Assembly (NCBI GenBank): GCA_003697085.1
Contig: RFFU01000073.1
Coordinates: forward strand, 1-7,592
Direction: 5' to 3'
DNA length: 7,592 nucleotides
From: Candidatus Hydrogenedentota bacterium
GTDB taxonomy: Bacteria; UBA8481; J006
Numbering within the stretch: the stretch's first letter is position 1; each line of letters begins with the position of its first letter. Positions 6,277 through 7,592 of this stretch are shown here, piece by piece. Under the pieces are notes generated by a model that saw only the letters and a program-made list of their open reading frames with translations, ran no database searches and was not told the DNA's origin. The translations under genes and the position numbers were made by a program.

Positions 6277-7592
6277 ATGAAGGATATTCGGCCGAGGGGA
6301 ACGTCCACCGGACCGAAACGAAGCAACGCGAACCGGAGAGTTCGACGTTACAAAACGTCGTTTCACGTTCCTGCGACATACGTGCTTTCGTTTCTTTTGC
6401 TCGCGGTTTTTCCTCTCTCCTCCGCCGCGGCGGATTCCCACCATCCGCTTCCCTTGTCTGATACCTCGTCGCTGACGGTCCTGATCTGTTTGGACGGGGT
6501 TCCCCTGGATATGATTCAGGATTTGAGAAAGGAGGGCTTTTTTCGATCCTTCCATAAACCGGCTCCTTTGATCAGCACGTTTCCGGCGATAACGGAGGTG
6601 ATGCTGACGGAGTTCTTCCACGTTCCGTATGCTCCGGGCTACGGTCTTCGTTATTACGACAAGAAACAAAACCGACTTGTCGGCGGTATTTCCTCGGCCG
6701 ACGCGGTTTCGATCTGGTTCGAACTATACGATTTCATCACTCCTATGATCGATCGCGGAATGGTTTATCTCTGGGGTCGGTGGGCGTGGAAGGACATCGA
6801 TATGGTGGAACGAGCGCTGGCCCGGCTCGACACGGGTGTTTTTTTGGCGCATATCGATTCGACCGATGCCCTCCTCCACCATGAGCGGCCCAAGGTTGCG
6901 CATCGGTGGCTGAAGAAATTTTCCGTCATGATCGATACGTTCGTCCAAACGCATCCGAACGCGGAGGTGTTCCTCTTTTCGGATCACGGAAACGAAAGGA
7001 TTCCGACACGACGGGTGCCCGTCGAACGCTATCTCAAGAAAGCCGGATGGCATCCGAAGGGAGTGATCGAGGGAGAGTCGGGGGTGGCGATCCTGCCGAC
7101 GGGATTGATCAGCACGGGCTATCTTTATACGAGGTATAAGCGGAAGGTGGCGCGGGAATTGGCGTGGCGGAAAGGAATCGAATTGACGGCCTACGAAGAG
7201 TCCGGCGTGATAACGGTTTTTTCGAAGAAGGGTGAGGCTCGGATTCAGCGAAAGGTGGTGGAAGGACGGCCGTGGTATCTCTACGAGCCGGTTATCGGAG
7301 ATCCGCTTCGTTACGACACCTTCCTTTGGCGGGCCATCGATTCGGGTTGGACGGATTCCATGGGATATATTCCCGCGCGCAGGTGGTTCGCGGGGACGTT
7401 GGAGGAACGGTATCCGTACGCCGTCGATCGGTTGTACGGAGGATTGACGGGGCACGTTCTCAATGTCGGAGACGTGTTATTGTCCCTGGAGCCCGGCTGG
7501 CACCTCGGTTCGGCCTTTCTCTCCTTCTTTTTTCATTTTCAGGGGACGCACGGGTCGCTTCGGCGAGGCTCGATCACGGGGTTTGCGATGGC
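6277..7592 (+). CDS. Exported type I phosphodiesterase-like protein, alkaline phosphatase superfamily (3' end outside window)
   Basis: The frame is open to the right edge, giving 438 residues plus. A basic stretch (1-28) precedes a hydrophobic segment (about 33-48) and SAAAD at 49-53, a plausible signal peptidase site; otherwise the segment is a membrane anchor. The protein should act in the periplasm or outside the membrane. The rest matches nucleotide pyrophosphatase/phosphodiesterase enzymes: Asp73 in ICLDGVP, probable Thr106 nucleophile in FPAIT, Asp197 and His201 in DALLH, Asp236-His237 in FSDHGN and His425 in GTHGS. These are the expected two-metal ligands, so it should be active on a phosphate ester or diester; nucleotide, glycolipid and sugar-phosphate substrates are all possible. 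An in-frame stop (6265-6267, the nrnA stop) fixes the ATG as the earliest start. There is no clear ribosome binding site, so translation is probably coupled to nrnA, 9 bp upstream. The conserved core is nearly complete, so little seems to be missing. Confidence 0.85.
   Translation, partial: MKDIRPRGTSTGPKRSNANRRVRRYKTSFHVPATYVLSFLLLAVFPLSSAAADSHHPLPLSDTSSLTVLICLDGVPLDMIQDLRKEGFFRSFHKPAPLISTFPAITEVMLTEFFHVPYAPGYGLRYYDKKQNRLVGGISSADAVSIWFELYDFITPMIDRGMVYLWGRWAWKDIDMVERALARLDTGVFLAHIDSTDALLHHERPKVAHRWLKKFSVMIDTFVQTHPNAEVFLFSDHGNERIPTRRVPVERYLKKAGWHPKGVIEGESGVAILPTGLISTGYLYTRYKRKVARELAWRKGIELTAYEESGVITVFSKKGEARIQRKVVEGRPWYLYEPVIGDPLRYDTFLWRAIDSGWTDSMGYIPARRWFAGTLEERYPYAVDRLYGGLTGHVLNVGDVLLSLEPGWHLGSAFLSFFFHFQGTHGSLRRGSITGFAM

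Overview
The window comes from a bacterium, most likely Gram-negative. It encodes a multi-domain cyclic-di-GMP phosphodiesterase and a protein with an N-terminal export signal, its genes are tightly packed, and start sites are Shine-Dalgarno type. Nothing here allows a safe genus or phylum call. Two base compositions are mixed: the right-hand genes are GC-rich (36 of 60 bases G+C at 5581-5640), while the asparagine-synthase-like gene on the left is clearly lower (24 of 60 at 901-960). That gene is therefore probably acquired.

Layout. 2-211 (+) is the tail of an unrecognised gene. It faces 257-2173 (-), a complete class-II glutamine amidotransferase/asparagine synthase, across a 45-bp gap with a small inverted repeat. 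2174-2503 carries that gene's ribosome binding site and probable sigma70-type promoter, a 12-bp palindrome and a 9-bp GC-rich hairpin, but no convincing gene. 2504-3213 is the shrunken remnant of an IS1380-family insertion sequence: near-identical inverted ends, the start of the transposase, its conserved C-terminal block, frameshifts, and a missing middle. 3214-3518 is intergenic, with a hairpin and a tandem 8-mer.

From 3519 three genes run rightward with gaps of 25 and 9 bp and look like one operon: a GAF-GAF-HD-GYP phosphodiesterase, an NrnA-type DHH/DHHA1 oligoribonuclease, and an exported alkaline-phosphatase-superfamily phosphodiesterase that runs off the right edge. The first two form a plausible two-step route: c-di-GMP is opened to pGpG (or GMP) by HD-GYP, and NrnA finishes the dinucleotide to mononucleotides, with the GAF domains as the likely signal input. 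The third enzyme has all the metal-binding positions expected of its superfamily, but its substrate cannot be read from sequence. The c-di-GMP link between the first two genes and the internally deleted insertion sequence are the points most worth following up. I see no clearly new system, CRISPR array, tRNA or rRNA.
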